64,000 bases of DNA from Megaleporinus macrocephalus (GCA_021613375.1 CM038718.1:41970212-42034211), one strand, 5' to 3'; counted from the stretch's first letter, positions 36,301-49,212 are shown. The notes: a model not told the origin generated them from the sequence alone. Translations and numbers: made by a program.

Positions 36301-36690
36301 AGTGTTACAGTTTACCTGTACACAGGTAGGTGAAGGTAGTGTTACAGTTTACCTGTACACAGGTAGGTGAAGGTAGTGTTACAGTTTACCTGTACACAGG
36401 TAGGGGAAGGTAGTGTTAGACAGTTTGCCTGTACACAGGTAGGTGAAGGTAGTGTTAGACAGTTTACCTGTACACAGGTAGGTGAAGGTAGTGTTAGACA
36501 GTTTACCTGTACACAGGTAGGTGAAGGTTTTATTAGACAGTTTACCTGTACACAGGTAGGTGAAGGTTTTATTAGACAGTTTACCTGTACACAGGTAGGT
36601 GAAGGTAGTGTTACAGTTTACCTGTACACAGGTAGGTGAAGGTAGTGTTACTGTTTACCTGTACACAGGTAGGTAAAGGTAGTGTTACAG
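33345..36690. repeat. 37/39-bp minisatellite, about 90 units
   Basis: Each unit reads 'acagtttacctgtacacagg' then 'taggtgaaggtagtgtt' (37 bp); a variant with 'ttagacag' in place of 'ttacag' is 39 bp. Variation is low. Each unit contains TACCTG-TACA-CAGGTA, a 6-bp inverted repeat with a 4-base loop. Each also carries splice-donor-like CAG|GTAGGT on the plus strand and CAG|GTAAAC on the minus strand. ORFs inside are repeat translations. Confidence 0.97.
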
Positions 36691-37680
36691 TTTATTGTTA
36701 CCAATGTTATGTTACCGCTATGTTAAGGTAGTATATGATTGATTATCACTTATATTAACTTAATTAAAATACTAATGAGTAAAATGTGAAAAGTCAGATA
36801 TTAGTAAAGGTGAAGTTGTTAATATTTTAATGTGTAACCGTGTAAATGTAGATTCTTACGTCTGTAGTTTGGGATGAAGAGTCAGGCTGATGTCCTAGAG
36901 CACAGAGCTGCAGGTATTTGGGTAGATTAAGGCATCAGAGCATGAAAGCTCTCTTTAACAAGCCCAGCTAGAGACGCAGGGGGGACAGGGGAGACCTGGG
37001 ACAGGGGAGTCATCATGAAGATCTGGAGAAGGATGCGGCTAATTAGTTCTTGTGGGAGTTTAAACAAGCAGTGCGAGGTAACATGCTAAGCTGTCCGCGG
37101 CGCACATGAGGATTTTCTAGCTACCTGCCAGTCTCTGTATGTTTTACTCTGACGTGTACCTGACGTGGTCTTCTGCTGTTGCAGCCCTCAAGGTTAGATC
37201 TTCTGAGATATTTTTCTGCACCACAGTCCTACAGAGTGGTTACCTGAGTTAGTGTAGCCTTTCAGCTGCAAGTAGTCTAGCCAGTCTCCACTGACCTCTC
37301 TCATCAACAAGGTCAGCAGAACTGTTGCTCACTGGGTGTTTTATCTTCACTGTTCTATTGAAAGTACCTCTAGAGATGCTGAGCTTGAAGACTCCAGGAG
37401 ATCAGTAGTTATAGAAAAACCAAAATCAGATGAATAATCACACCAAAATCTCTGAGATTCCATTTTTCCGATGGTTTATAGGAACGTTAGGTGGAGCTGC
37501 TGGACTGTTATTTGTGTGATGCTGTATGATTGGCTAATGGATAAATCCAATACATTAATTAATTGATTAATTAATACATTGAATTAATTGTGTTTTCACT
37601 GTTTTAGAAGACTTTTATTGACTAACCTACTGCTGTTGTGCTGCTGGGCTGTATGAGATATATATATATATATATACACT
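36691..37680. other. No gene recognised
   Basis: Mixed-composition sequence with no ORF above 60 codons and no clear repeat apart from a short (TA)n run just before 37676. Confidence 0.5.
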
Positions 37681-38178
37681 TCCGCTCAAAAGTTTGGGAT
37701 CACAATGAAATGTTCTTGTTTTCAATGGAGTATCTTCTTCCTTAACACAACAATGGACTGACGGGTCTCTAAAGAAAGTTGTTTCTTTCTGGTCATTGTG
37801 AGTCGGTCAGCAAGCCATCAACTGCTGATCTTCAGATACTAAACTAACCTAGAATGTTGTTCCCTTTTATACTCACTTATTAGTAGAATGTTTTTCAGCT
37901 GTACATCACAATTGATCAAGAGAGTCCTAACAACCAATTAGTCCAATAACATCCTTAACTTGGATTGGTGGTCGTACCAGGAGATTTAGACAGAGGACTG
38001 AGAATTACTGATAATAGACTATATGTAAAATAAGCCTCTACACAAAAATAGACTAATACAAACATTTTTATTCTTTAAAAATCATCTGATACACTTACAA
38101 TAATTGAGAAATGAACAATATTGCATGAAAATAGCATGAAATGAAATTCTAAAGTGATCCTAAACTTTTGAGCGATAT
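37681..38178. mobile_element. MITE with terminal inverted repeats
   Basis: The left end 'cgctcaaaagtttgggatca' is mirrored at the right end, whose reverse complement reads 'cgctcaaaagtttaggatca'. Length is about 495 bp, flanked on both sides by TA runs, as expected for a TA-targeting Tc1/mariner-type element. No transposase is present. Confidence 0.85.
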
Positions 38179-39429
38179 ATATATATATTAATACGCCAAG
38201 CATGCCAAGTATTTATGATGGTTTCCGAGATGATATACATTTAAACCCCCCTCAGCTCACTCTTATTTACACTACCAGTACATTACATACTGACTTATGG
38301 AGCAGTTTAACAACCAAAGCACACTCTGAGCCGTCTACATGATAATGTGTACAGAAGAGTGAGACACAAGGAGAAAAGTGGAGAGGCCAAGTGTTTGTGC
38401 AAGTGTGATATGGATCAGTAAACAGCCACGAGCTCACGGCCACTCATCTCCAGCGAGAAGGTTCTAAATAACCGAACGCAGGAGAGCTTGTTTATGTATG
38501 CGCCTGCTTTGACATGTACTTTGCATATTTATGTGATGCATGTTTGTATGTGGGGGGGTGGTGGTGGGGGGGGGGCGTTATGAATTTTGGCCCCAGTGAA
38601 AACTTGATGCATGAGCCCATAACTCCCATTCAAATTCCCACAACTCCAGTCTTTTAGTTATAGCTCCAAGATCGGAATCTGATTTATTGGCCGAGTATGT
38701 TGGCGTATTCGGTGCCGCTGGTGTTTCTTCTAGTGTTATATGCAAATCGTCACCGTCCAATGAAAAACAAGTGAGAGAAATAATAAACAATTCTTATCAT
38801 ATGTACAGTATTTGTGGAGACTTACCAAATGGACTTTGATGACCATCTCATACAACCTTCTCTCTCTGCTGAGAGTTGGTCACCCCCCATCCTTTGTATT
38901 GAAATGAACCTTTGTCTCCTGCCTTTAAGGTGATACCAATCACTCCACCCATCTACCCTTTATCTCCATTTGGTCTTATCTTCATCGCCCTTAGACCCTC
39001 CTTAAACGCCTTGTCTTCCCCCGACATTCACCCCCTTTTCATTTGACCCTTTTTTGACTTCTACTTAAACCATGTCAGACTAGAGTTAATCAGTTAGACT
39101 GAGTTAAAGATGGACTAGACTGGACTTCAAGAGACTGAACCGGCAACAGACCGATGACCCAAGCTGTGCCTGTTTGCACCTGTAGTTGGTTTGTTTACTT
39201 GAAGTGTTTCCTCCTCAGTTAAGTAATACTAATATTTCCATACAGTGCAGTGTTTCTCAGTCTCATAGATTAGAGCATTGCTTGATTTATAAAACATCAG
39301 GTAATGGAACACTAAAGGTGGGGTGATCCAACAAGTGGGCAGTCCTGGAACACAAAGACACAACAGTGCTTTAAGTATCTAATATAGTAGCATTCTGTGC
39401 AATAAGAAAGACCCAGCTCTAATGATGTT
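38179..39429. other. No gene recognised
   Basis: Unique-looking sequence. A G-rich run lies at about 38550-38576 ('ggtggtggggggggggcg' type). No credible exon was seen. Confidence 0.45.
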
Positions 39430-39830
39430 ACAGTCTGGAGAACGTTTCCATGACATTATCTGGACCCACTCATCCATGTCTGAATCCATCCTTGCAGATC
39501 ATTTACACCATACATGTTGAGTGTCTTCACTGGGGCGGATGGGATCTTCCAGCAAGACGATGTGACACATCACTGATTGGAAGAGCTGACCAAGACTTCC
39601 AAGTACTACCCTGGACCTCTAACTCCCCAGACTTGAACCCAATTGATCATTTTTGGGATCACCTGGATGGTGGTGTTGGCTCTATGGATCCTCCTCCACG
39701 CTCCCTCTAGCAGCTGTGGGATGCACTGCAGTCAGCATGATACCTCCAGATACCTGTGACCACCTACCAGGACCTTATTGAGGCTCCCAGTCCGTCTAGC
39801 TGCTGTTTAATTGCTTTATTTCTGAGTTGA
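39430..39830 (+). pseudogene. Tc1-like transposase relic, second family
   Basis: The plus-strand frame contains NSPDLNPIDHFWDHLDGGV at about 39621-39677, the signature around the third catalytic acidic residue of Tc1/mariner-type DDE transposases. It is followed by PPRSL and, in other frames, a 'QQLWDALQSA'-type segment and a closing 'PVRLAAV'-type segment. The usual segment with the second aspartate lies upstream as a degenerate 'QQDD' near 39550 in another frame. Frame shifts and stops show it is dead. It differs from the relics at 12318 and 62539, so it represents a different family. No terminal repeats were identified. Confidence 0.7.
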
Positions 39831-40195
39831 GTTTGGAATAATGTGTTCTAAGCATTCATGTTTTCGGTGAATTCCAGCTCTAGTTATACTGTTTAGTGTG
39901 TGTTCAATGGAAAAACTAAAAATAGTAGCTCTGTAACTCATTATATCTGAACCAGTTTGAAGAAGCGGAGCTTGTTTAACACAGACCTGATTATTTTATG
40001 AAGAAGCGAACTGCTGCTGCTGCTGTGGCCCAAGAGAAAAGTGGGCCAATAAAACAGCTCCACCAGCTGATGCACCACAGCCTTGCGCTCCCAGGTCACT
40101 TATTATTCCACCAAAGCCCAACACAGAGCCTCACTAGGGAGCTGCCCATAATAGAAAGGGTTCAACTAGATGGAGGCAGTAAGTGAGGAACAGAG
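39831..40195. other. No gene recognised
   Basis: Short ORFs only; a 'gctgctgctgctg' run lies at about 40011-40024. Confidence 0.5.
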
Positions 40196-40517
40196 TGGAG
40201 GAGGTGGTGGTGAGGTGTCTGTGCTGCACTAGTTTAGAAGATATCAGGAGAGAAAGATCCAAACAGAAGATCTCAGTAGATGTTGGAGGTGGTGCTGATG
40301 TGATGAAGAGAGGTTTGAGCTGAACTGAAAGATGAGCTGCTATCGAGCAGCAGATTAAGAACCACCAAGAAAACAAACCACCACATACTAAAGTGTTGAG
40401 CTACAACTTGTGTGTTGGCGGTTGGTGGACCTCCATACCGAGGAGCTCCACAACGTCTGTCGTTTACCGTCCTGTGGATCAACCAGCACCACACACTCAA
40501 CTCCGCCCCCTCTCTTC
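40196..40517 (+). mobile_element. Dispersed repeat DR1, copy 2
   Basis: Near-identical, same-orientation copy of 22912-23229. Differences are few, for example 'gaagagaggtttgagc' where the first copy has 'gagagctttgagc'. Confidence 0.85.
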
Positions 40518-40554
40518 ATTAACGTTACGCTGTTTACTTACCGCAATGTACGCT

Positions 40555-42045
40555 TTTAAATCTACAACACCGTACTAACCACTACACCACCGTATTAACC
40601 ACTACACCACCATACTAACCACTACACCACCGTACTGACCACTACACCACCGTACTAACCACTACACCACCGTACTAACACTACACCACCGTACTAACCA
40701 CTACACCACCGTCCTAACCACTACACCACCGTACTAACCACTACACCACCATACTAACCACTACACCATTGTACTAACCACTACACCACCAAACTAACCA
40801 CTACACCACCGTACTAACACTACACCACCGTACTAACCACTACACCACCGTCCTAACCACTACACCACCATACTAACCACTACACCACCGTACTAACCCC
40901 TACACCACCAAACTAACCATTACACCACCGTACTAACTACTACACCACCATACTAACCACTACACCACCGTACTAACCCCTACACCACCAAACTAACCAC
41001 TACACCACCGTCCTAACCACTACACCACCATACTAACCACTACACCACCGTACTAACCACTACACCACCATACTAACCACTACACCACCGTACTAACCAC
41101 TACACCACCGTACTAACCACTACACCACCGTACTAACCACTACACCACCAAACTAACCACTACACCACCGTCCTAACCACTACACCACCAAACTAAACAC
41201 TACATCACCATACTAACCACTACAACACCTTACTAACCACTACACCACCGTCCTAACCACTACACCACCGTCCTAACCACTACACCACCATACTAACCAC
41301 TACATCACCATACTAACCACTACACCACCATACTAACCACTACACCACCGTACTAACCACTACACCACCATACTAACCACTACACCACCATACTAACCAC
41401 TACACCACCATACTAACCATTACACCACCGTACTAACCACTACACCACCATACTAACCACTACACCACCGTACTAACCACTACACCACCACACTAACCAC
41501 TACACCACCACACTAACCACTACACCACCATACTAACCACTACACCACCGTACTAACCACTACACCACTGTACTAACCACTACACCACCATACTAACCAC
41601 TACACCACCATACTAACCACTACACCACCGTACTAACCACTACACCACCATACTAACCACTACACCACCATACTAACCACTACACCACCATACTAACCAC
41701 TACACCACCGTACTAACCACTACACCACCACACTAACCACTACACCACCATACTAACCACTACACCACCGTACTAACCACTACACCACCACACTAACCAC
41801 TACACCACCGTACTAACCACTACACCACCATACTAACCACTACACCACCATACTAACCACTACACCACCATACTAACCACTACACCACCGTACTAACCAC
41901 TACACCACCACACTAACCACTACACCACCGTACTAACCACTACACCACCATACTAACCACTACACCACCATACTAACCACTACACCACCATACTAACCAC
42001 TACACCACCATACTGACCACTACACCACCGTACTAACCACCGTAC
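40555..42045. repeat. 20-bp minisatellite, about 74 units
   Basis: The unit is 'accactacaccaccgtacta'. The only common variation is at 'ccg', 'cca' or 'cac' before 'tacta'; a few 19-bp units occur before 40860. The plus strand is almost free of guanine except in the 'ccg' variants. Confidence 0.98.
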
Positions 42046-42730
42046 ACCGTATATATGATATACATATAAAGTATAATGTTCCTATGGCTGTCTCTGAATG
42101 ACAGACTGATAAAGTTATCTGGGAAATAAAAAAGTGACACTGTTTTTCTTGGGTTCAAGGACTTTGCAGTAAAATCTGTAAGAGATTAATAGACTTTTAA
42201 TTTAATAGACGTTGTTTCATCAGCAGTCAGACTGACTTAGCCTGTGATTTATGATCAGACCAGCACGGAAAACCCCTGTAAAGCAAACGTCGGTGTCAGA
42301 CGCCGTCCCAGCGTGATGCATCTGTCTCTGTCCCTCCTTCACCTTTCTGTGCTTCCCCAGAATCACTCCTGTCTAATTGGGGAAGTTAACGACCTGCGTC
42401 ATGTCTTTCTGGAGGTGAGCTTTAATGAAGAGCTCTGCCCTTGGCCAGCTCAGACGCACTGTCGGAGCAGAATGCCCTCCATTCATGTCCAATTTGGTAA
42501 TGAAAGCAAAATAAGGTTGGCACGGCCACGTTCGGTCATGCATCAAATCCCTGGACGTCAACTTAAATCTGACCAGCGTGTACCCACTTAAACAGAGCAG
42601 TTCACTCTGTGACAGCAGGCTGTCCACCCTCACACTGCTGGCAGCCAGAACCTGGATTCACGGACTGAAAATCAGTGTGTACTCACTTACATTACATTAC
42701 TGTCCAGCTACCGTCTACATGCCTGGGCAG
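42046..42730. other. Unique stretch, possible conserved element
   Basis: A 115-residue frame at 42244-42591 has no recognisable domain and no convincing splice sites. The DNA itself ('gtctaattggggaagttaac', 'ggtaatgaaagcaaaataag') looks complex and non-repetitive. A conserved non-coding element is possible, but so is plain unique DNA. Confidence 0.35.
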
Positions 42731-42734
42731 TGCA

Positions 42735-43475
42735 GAGACCACCCTTCAGTTCAGAGACCACCCTTCAGTTCAGAGACCACACTTCAGTTCAGAGACCAAC
42801 CTTCAGTTCAGAGACCACCCTTCAGTTCAGAGACCACCTTTCAATTCAGAGACCACCCTTCAGTTCAGAGACCAACCTTCAGTTCAGAGACCACTCTTCA
42901 GTTCAGAGACCACCTTTCAGTTCAGAGACCACCCTTCAGTTCAGAGACCATCCTTCAGTTTAGAGACCAACCTTCAGTTCAGAGACCACCTTTCAATTCA
43001 GAGACCACCCTTCAGTTCAGAGACCAACCTTCAGTTCAGAGACCACCCTTCAGTTCAGAGACCACCTTTCAGTTCAGAGACCATCCTTCAGTTTAGAGAC
43101 CACCCTTCAGTTCAGAGACCACCTTGAGTTCAAAGATCATCCTTCAGTTCAGAGACCACCCTACAGTTCAAAGACCACCTTTCAATTCAAAGACCATCCT
43201 TGAGTACAGAGACCATTCTTCAGTTTAGAGACCATCCTTGAGTACAGGGACCACTCTTCAGTTCAAAAACCAATCTTCAGTTCAGAAACCATACTCCAGT
43301 TCAAATACCATCTTTCAGTTCAGAGACCACCCCTCAGTTCAGAGACCACCCCTCAGTTCAGAGACCATATTCCAGTTCAAAGACCATCTTTTAGTTCAGA
43401 GACCACCCCTCAGTTCAGAAACCATACTCCAGTTCAAAGACCATCCTTGAATACAGAAACTGTCCTTCAGAGTGA
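42735..43475. repeat. 19-bp minisatellite, about 39 units
   Basis: The unit is 'gaccacccttcagttcaga'. It degrades gradually to the right (after 43120) into forms such as 'gaccatccttgagtacaga'. ORFs of 172 and 150 residues are translations of the repeat. Confidence 0.96.
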
Positions 43476-43539
43476 AACGTACAGACTGCAGAGTTAAAGT
43501 TCAGGATTCTGTTAAAGGTGTTCTGGTTTTGGGAATTCT

Positions 43540-43615
43540 CCGTTCCACCTTAAACGGTGCTGTGGTTCCATTCAGGCGTCTGTACGAGCTGCAGTGTTTA
43601 AGGTGGAACATTAGA
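43540..43615. mobile_element. Small palindromic repeat, copy 3
   Basis: 'gttccaccttaaacggtgct' at the left and 'ctgcagtgtttaaggtggaa' at the right form imperfect inverted arms. It is the same family as the two copies at 23.3-23.9 kb. Confidence 0.6.
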
Positions 43616-43755
43616 TGAAGAATGTGGAGAAGAGGAACTTCAGGCTGGTTTAAAGATGAACATGGAGCTCTGACAGTTGGGATGTTTGTTGGGAAGGAAT
43701 GAAAAGTGGTGACGTTCCCTTCACAGCCTGGAACGCTGGATTTCTCCACCACCGT

Positions 43756-44345
43756 TCTAGTTGTTGGTTGGTGTTGTGGTTGTGTGTAAATGTTCTGGTT
43801 GTTGTGGTTGTGTGTAAATGTTCTGGTTGCTGGTTGGTGTTGTGGTTGTGTGTAAATGTTCTGGTTGCTGGTTGGTGTTGTGGTTGTGTGTAAATGTTCT
43901 GGTTGTTGGTTGGTGTTGTGGTTGTGTGTAAATGTTCTGGTTGCTGGTTGGTGTTGTGGTTGTGTGTAAATGTTCTGGTTGTTGGTTGGTGTTGTGGTTG
44001 TGTGTAAATGTTCTGGTTGCTGGTTGTTGTGGTTGTGTGTAGATGTTCTTGTTGTTGGTTGTTGTTGTGTTTGTGTGTAGATGTTCTGGTTGGTGTTGTG
44101 GTTGTGTGTAAATGTTCTGGTTGCTGGTTGGTGTTGTGGTTGTGTGTAAATGTTCTGGTTGGTGTTGTGGTTGTGTGTAGATGTTCTGGTTTGTGTTGTG
44201 GTTGTGTGTAAATGTTCTGGTTGTTGTGGTTGTGTGTAGATGTTCTGGTTGGTGTTGTGGTTGTGTGTAAATGTTCTGGTTGGTGTTGTGGTTGTGTGTA
44301 GATGTTCTGGTTGCTGGTTGTTGTTGTGGTTGTATGTAAATAAAT
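43756..44345. repeat. G/T-rich minisatellite, about 38-bp units
   Basis: Units combine 'gtgtaaatgttctggttgct' with 'ggttggtgttgtggttgt'. Length varies by loss of the inner 'tgctggt' or 'tggttg' pieces. The plus strand is nearly free of cytosine. Confidence 0.95.
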
Positions 44346-45515
44346 GTTGGGGGTGTAAATATTTACGAGTCTGTTACGTAACAGTGTAGGATTTTATCGT
44401 CTCTCTTCTGTAAAAGCAGGATTTGTATCTGAAGAACAAAGTTTGAGGTTCAGGATATGTACAGTTCTGAGTACTGAACTCTCACTATTACACTGTATAG
44501 CAGTTTTACAGTCTGTGGCTCCATAAATCTGTTATGAAGAGCCGAATCAACATGAATCACAGCAGTTCAAAGAGCAGAAGTTCATTTCAGGATCATACAA
44601 TACACACCAGTGTTGAACGAGTGGATGACGCTGCATGAATTTCTTATGAACCTTTAGAGCCCAAATGAAAGATGCAAACAAAAGCACTAACAGGAAAAGC
44701 CTACTTTTCCCAGAAGACCCCATAAACTCATAGCAACCTTAAATAACATGAGTTGTACTCCAGCAGCAGAGCTGCGAGAATCCCCAGCCTCTGGAGTGAC
44801 ACTGTAAATGAATCTCGGAATAGGAAGAGGCAGCCGAGTCGCAGCCTCAGCCAACAAAAGGCAAACAAAGGCCGGGCTTTTCCTCCCTGACCGGCTCCGT
44901 CTCCTCGGATAAACTGAGTCTGACCATCACATGGGTCTGAAGCTACGCCAGCTTAAGGACAATCAACTTTTTTGTTCTTTGGCTATCTTTTAGGGGGATT
45001 GGTTTTTGGGTTTGGAGGCTGGGGGGAGGGGCTAGAGGGCGAACGGAGGGGCAAAAGTTTGGCGTGGACTTGTGGAAAATGAAAAGTCAGATAAAGAGCA
45101 GCACTCGCACAGCGGGACATCAAGGATATTCAAACCACGGAGCTCCAGACACAGCCAGATAACAGAGGAAAGAAGAGAGAGAGAGTGAGTGAGAGTGAGA
45201 GAGAGTGAGCGAGCGAGCGAGAGAAGTTCAAAGAGGACAACAAAGTCAGAAACACTCAAGACCCCCTGCGGCAAAACTGGACCCACGTACAGTGAAAGTA
45301 CAGCAAAAGGCCATACAGAGAAAAACAACAGAGAGCAAATCCGGAACTTCCAGCTGCGACAGAAGGTGAAGTAAGTTTTGCCGAGAGAGCCGCGTCAGAA
45401 ATCTTATCCAGTTCCGGAAGTTTCATTACGCCCGTCATGTCCCACACGTCCCACACGTCCCACACGTCCCCCTGATATATTTCTCTTAATGTCAATGCAT
45501 TTATAAAACCTGTAG
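44346..45515. other. Unique stretch, no gene recognised
   Basis: Single-copy sequence with a purine-rich patch ('gagagagagtgagtgagagt' near 45177) and a triplicated 'cccacacgt' at about 45440-45468. The section 44760-44960 is GC-balanced. No exon was identified. Confidence 0.4.
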
Positions 45516-47333
45516 AAGGAGTTCACTGATTGACAGTGTAGGAGGAGTTTACTGACAATGTAGGAGGAGTTCACTGATTGACAGTGTAGGAGGAGTTCAC
45601 TGATTGACAGTGTAGGAGGAGTTCACTGATTGACTGACTGTGTAGGAGGAGTTTACTGATTGACAGTGTAGAAGGAGTTCACTGATTGAAAGTGTAGGAG
45701 GAGTTTACTGATTGACAGTGTAGGAGGAGTTCACTGATTGACAGTGTAGGAGGAGTTCACTGATTGACAGTGTAGGAGGAGTTCACTGATTGACAGTGTA
45801 GGAGGAGTTCACTGATTGACAGTGTAGAAGGAGTTCACTGATTGACAGTGTAGGAGGAGTTCACTGATTGACAGTGTAGAAGGAGTTCACTGATTGACAG
45901 TGTAGAAGGAGTTCACTGATTGACAGTGTAGAAGGAGTTCACTGATTGACAGTGTAGGAGGAGTTCACTGATTGACTGACTGTGTAGGAGGAGTTCACTG
46001 ATTGACAGTGTAGGAGGAGTTTACTGATTGACAGTGTAGGAGGAGTTCACTGATTGACTGACTGTGTAGGAGGAGTTTACTGATTGACAGTGTAGAAGGA
46101 GTTCACTGATTGAAAGTGTAGGAGGAGTTTACTGATTGACAGTGTAGGAGGAGTTCACTGATTGACAGTGTAGAAGGAGTTTACTGATTGACAGTGTAGG
46201 AGGAGTTCACTGATTGACAGTGTAGGAGGAGTTCACTGATTGACAGTGTAGAACGAGTTCACTGATTGACAGTGTAGGAGGAGTTCACTGATTGACAGTG
46301 TAGAAGGAGTTCACTGATTGACAGTGTAGAAGGAGTTCACTGATTGACAGTGTAGGAGGAGTTCACTGATTGACAGTGTAGGAGGAGTTCACTGATTGAC
46401 AGTGTAGAACGAGTTCACTGATTGACAGTGTAGGAGGAGTTCACTGATTGACAGTGTAGGAGGAGTTCACTGATTGACAGTGTAGGAGGAGTTCACTGAT
46501 TGACAGTGTAGAAGGAGTTCACTGATTGACAGTGTAGGAGGAGTTCACTGATTGACAGTGTAGAACGAGTTCACTGATTGACAGTGTAGAAGGAGTTCAC
46601 TGATTGACAGTGTAGAAGGAGTTCACTGATTGACAGTGTAGGAGGAGTTCACTGATTGACAGTGTAGAAGGAGTTCACTGATTGACAGTGTAGGAGGAGT
46701 TCACTGATTGACAGTGTAGGAGGAGTTCACTGATTGACAGTGTAGAAGGAGTTCACTGATTGACAGTGTAGGAGGAGTTCACTGATTGACAGTGTAGAAG
46801 GAGTTCACTGATTGACAGTGTAGAAGGAGTTCACTGATTGACAGTGTAGGAGGAGTTCACTGATTGACAGTGTAGGAGGAGTTCACTGATTGACAGTGTA
46901 GAAGGAGTTCACTGATTGACAGTGTAGAACGAGTTCACTGATTGACAGTGTAGAAGGAGTTCACTGATTGACAGTGTAGAAGGAGTTCACTGATTGACAG
47001 TGTAGGAGGAGTTCACTGATTGACAGTGTAGAAGGAGTTCACTGATCGACAGTGTAGAAGGAGTTCACTGATTGACAGTGTAGGAGGAGTTCACTGATTG
47101 ACAGTGTAGGAGGAGTTCACTGATTGACAGTGTAGAAGGAGTTCACTGATTGACAGTGTAGGAGGAGTTCACTGATTGACAGTGTAGAAGGAGTTCACTG
47201 ATTGACAGTGTAGGAGGAGTTCACTGATTGACAGTGTAGGAGGAGTTCACTGATTGACAGTGTAGGAGGAGTTCACTGATTGACAGTGTAGGAGGAGTTC
47301 ACTGATTGACAGTGTAGGAGGAGTTCACTGACT
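45516..47333. repeat. 26-bp minisatellite, about 70 units
   Basis: The unit is 'aggaggagttcactgattga' plus 'cagtgt'. Units fall into two main classes, 'taggaggag' and 'tagaaggag', with a rarer 'tagaacgag' class. A 30-bp form with 'gattgactgactgtg' occurs at about 45620, 45970 and 46055. The order of classes makes a readable variant map with internal duplications. Confidence 0.97.
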
Positions 47334-47344
47334 TACTCACAGTG

Positions 47345-48170
47345 TATCCTCCCACATTCCCACATACACACACATATCCTCCCACATTCCCACATACACA
47401 CACATATCCTCCCACATTCCCACATACACACACATATCCTCCCACATTCCCACACATATCCTCCCACATTCCCACACATATCCTCCCACATCTACACACA
47501 TATCCTCCCACATCTACACACATATCCTCCCACATTCCCACACAAATCCTCCCACATTCCCACACATATCCTCCCACATTCCCACACATATCCTCCCACA
47601 TTCCCACACATATCCTCCCACATTCCCACACATATCCTCCCACATTCCCACACATATCCTCCCACATCTACACACATATCCTCCCACCTTCCCACACATA
47701 TCCTCCCACATCCACACACATATCCTCCCACATTCCCACACGTCTTCCCACATTCCCACACATATCCTCCCACATTCCCTCACATATCCTCCCACATTCC
47801 CACACATATCCTCCCACATTCCCACACATGTCTTCCCACATTCCCACACAAATCCTCCCACATTCCCACACATATTCCCCACATTCCCACACAAATCCTC
47901 CCACATTCCCACACATATCCTCCCACATTCCCACACATGTCTTCCCACATTCCCACACAAATCCTCCCACATTCCCACACATATCCTCCCACATTCCCAC
48001 ACATATCCTCCCACATTCCCACACATATCCTCCCACATTCCCACACATATTCCCCACATCCACACACATATCCTCCCACATTCCCACACAAATCCTCCCA
48101 CATTCCCACACATATCCTCCCACATTCCCACACATATCCTTCCACATTTCCCCACATCCACACACACACA
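47345..48170. repeat. 22-bp minisatellite, about 37 units
   Basis: The unit is 'cctcccacattcccacacat' plus 'at'. The first units carry an extra 'acacac', and 'cctcccacatctacacac' and 'cttcccacattcccacac' variants are scattered. The plus strand is almost guanine-free. Frames of up to 302 residues on both strands are translations of the repeat. It starts only about 10 bp after the end of the 26-bp array. Confidence 0.97.
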
Positions 48171-48179
48171 CATACAAGG

Positions 48180-48248
<69 letters not shown>
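48180..48248. repeat. (TA)n(GT)n(TA)n microsatellite
   Basis: TA, then about 18 GT, then TA again. Confidence 0.95.
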
Positions 48249-48480
48249 GATTCACTACCTTTCAGCTCAGCCAGAAATCACCACTATCACTTACCCAGAA
48301 ATCACTTACCTACCCGGTCCACTTGCGTCAGTCCACCTCGGCCTGCTTTAACCACGTCCTGCTTCAGTGTGAGGTCTAAGCTCAAATATACACACCTGTT
48401 ACATAATAACCTTTTATTATTATATATATTATTAATAAAGATAGTAATAAAGTTTGGGCACCCAGTCAAACGACACGGAT

Positions 48481-48588
<108 letters not shown>

Positions 48589-49086
48589 TCATGCTACAAG
48601 GACAAACTTTGAGGCCTATCTGCTGACAATCACATACGGTTCTTCAATATAGGGATGATACCATCCTGGAATATCTTGTGATGTGAGGTGTCTATACTTC
48701 ACTGCTCCAAGCAAGAGCGTAACTGGCCCTAGTTCAGTGGTGCTTAATTGAAGTGTAGGAGGAGAAGACTTGTGGTGGTGGTGAAGTTGTGGTAACAGCA
48801 GGAATGTCTTTTTAAATCGAACTGAAGAACAAAAACAGCAGCAGAGCAGCAGCCTCGCTGTCATCTGCCATGTTTGTTTACATCTAAAGTCGTGTTATTT
48901 TGCGAGGAATCCCAAGATGTGGCAGCTCCGGAGAAACTCCCTGGAGAGAATAGGAAGCGTTGGTTGCGCTTCTTATTTGTGTGTATTATCTGACAGTTAG
49001 TAGAGAATCGTTCAGGCCAGATTGTGTCATGTTTTCAACATCAGTTAGGATTTTTTAAATACAGTAAGGATATCTATCTATATGTG

Positions 49087-49088
<2 letters not shown>
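48589..49088. other. No gene recognised
   Basis: Unique-looking sequence; ORFs under 85 codons. Confidence 0.5.

Positions 49089-49177
<89 letters not shown>
49089..49177. repeat. (TA)n microsatellite
   Basis: About 44 uninterrupted TA dinucleotides adjoining DR2 copy 2. Confidence 0.96.
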
Positions 49178-49180
<3 letters not shown>

Positions 49181-49212
49181 ACTACTGTGCAAGTCTGGGG
49201 CGCTGATTAATA

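Noticed and set aside
33345..36690. Possible CRISPR-like array of regular repeats
   Set aside because: Units are contiguous with no unique spacers, and the DNA is eukaryotic.
42244..42591. 115-residue frame in unique DNA
   Set aside because: No domain, no convincing splice sites, and composition not clearly coding. Treated as a possible non-coding element instead.
47342..48250. 302-residue Pro/His/Ser/Thr frame and several minus-strand Gly/Cys frames
   Set aside because: Translation of the 22-bp array; the minus-strand frames are equally long.
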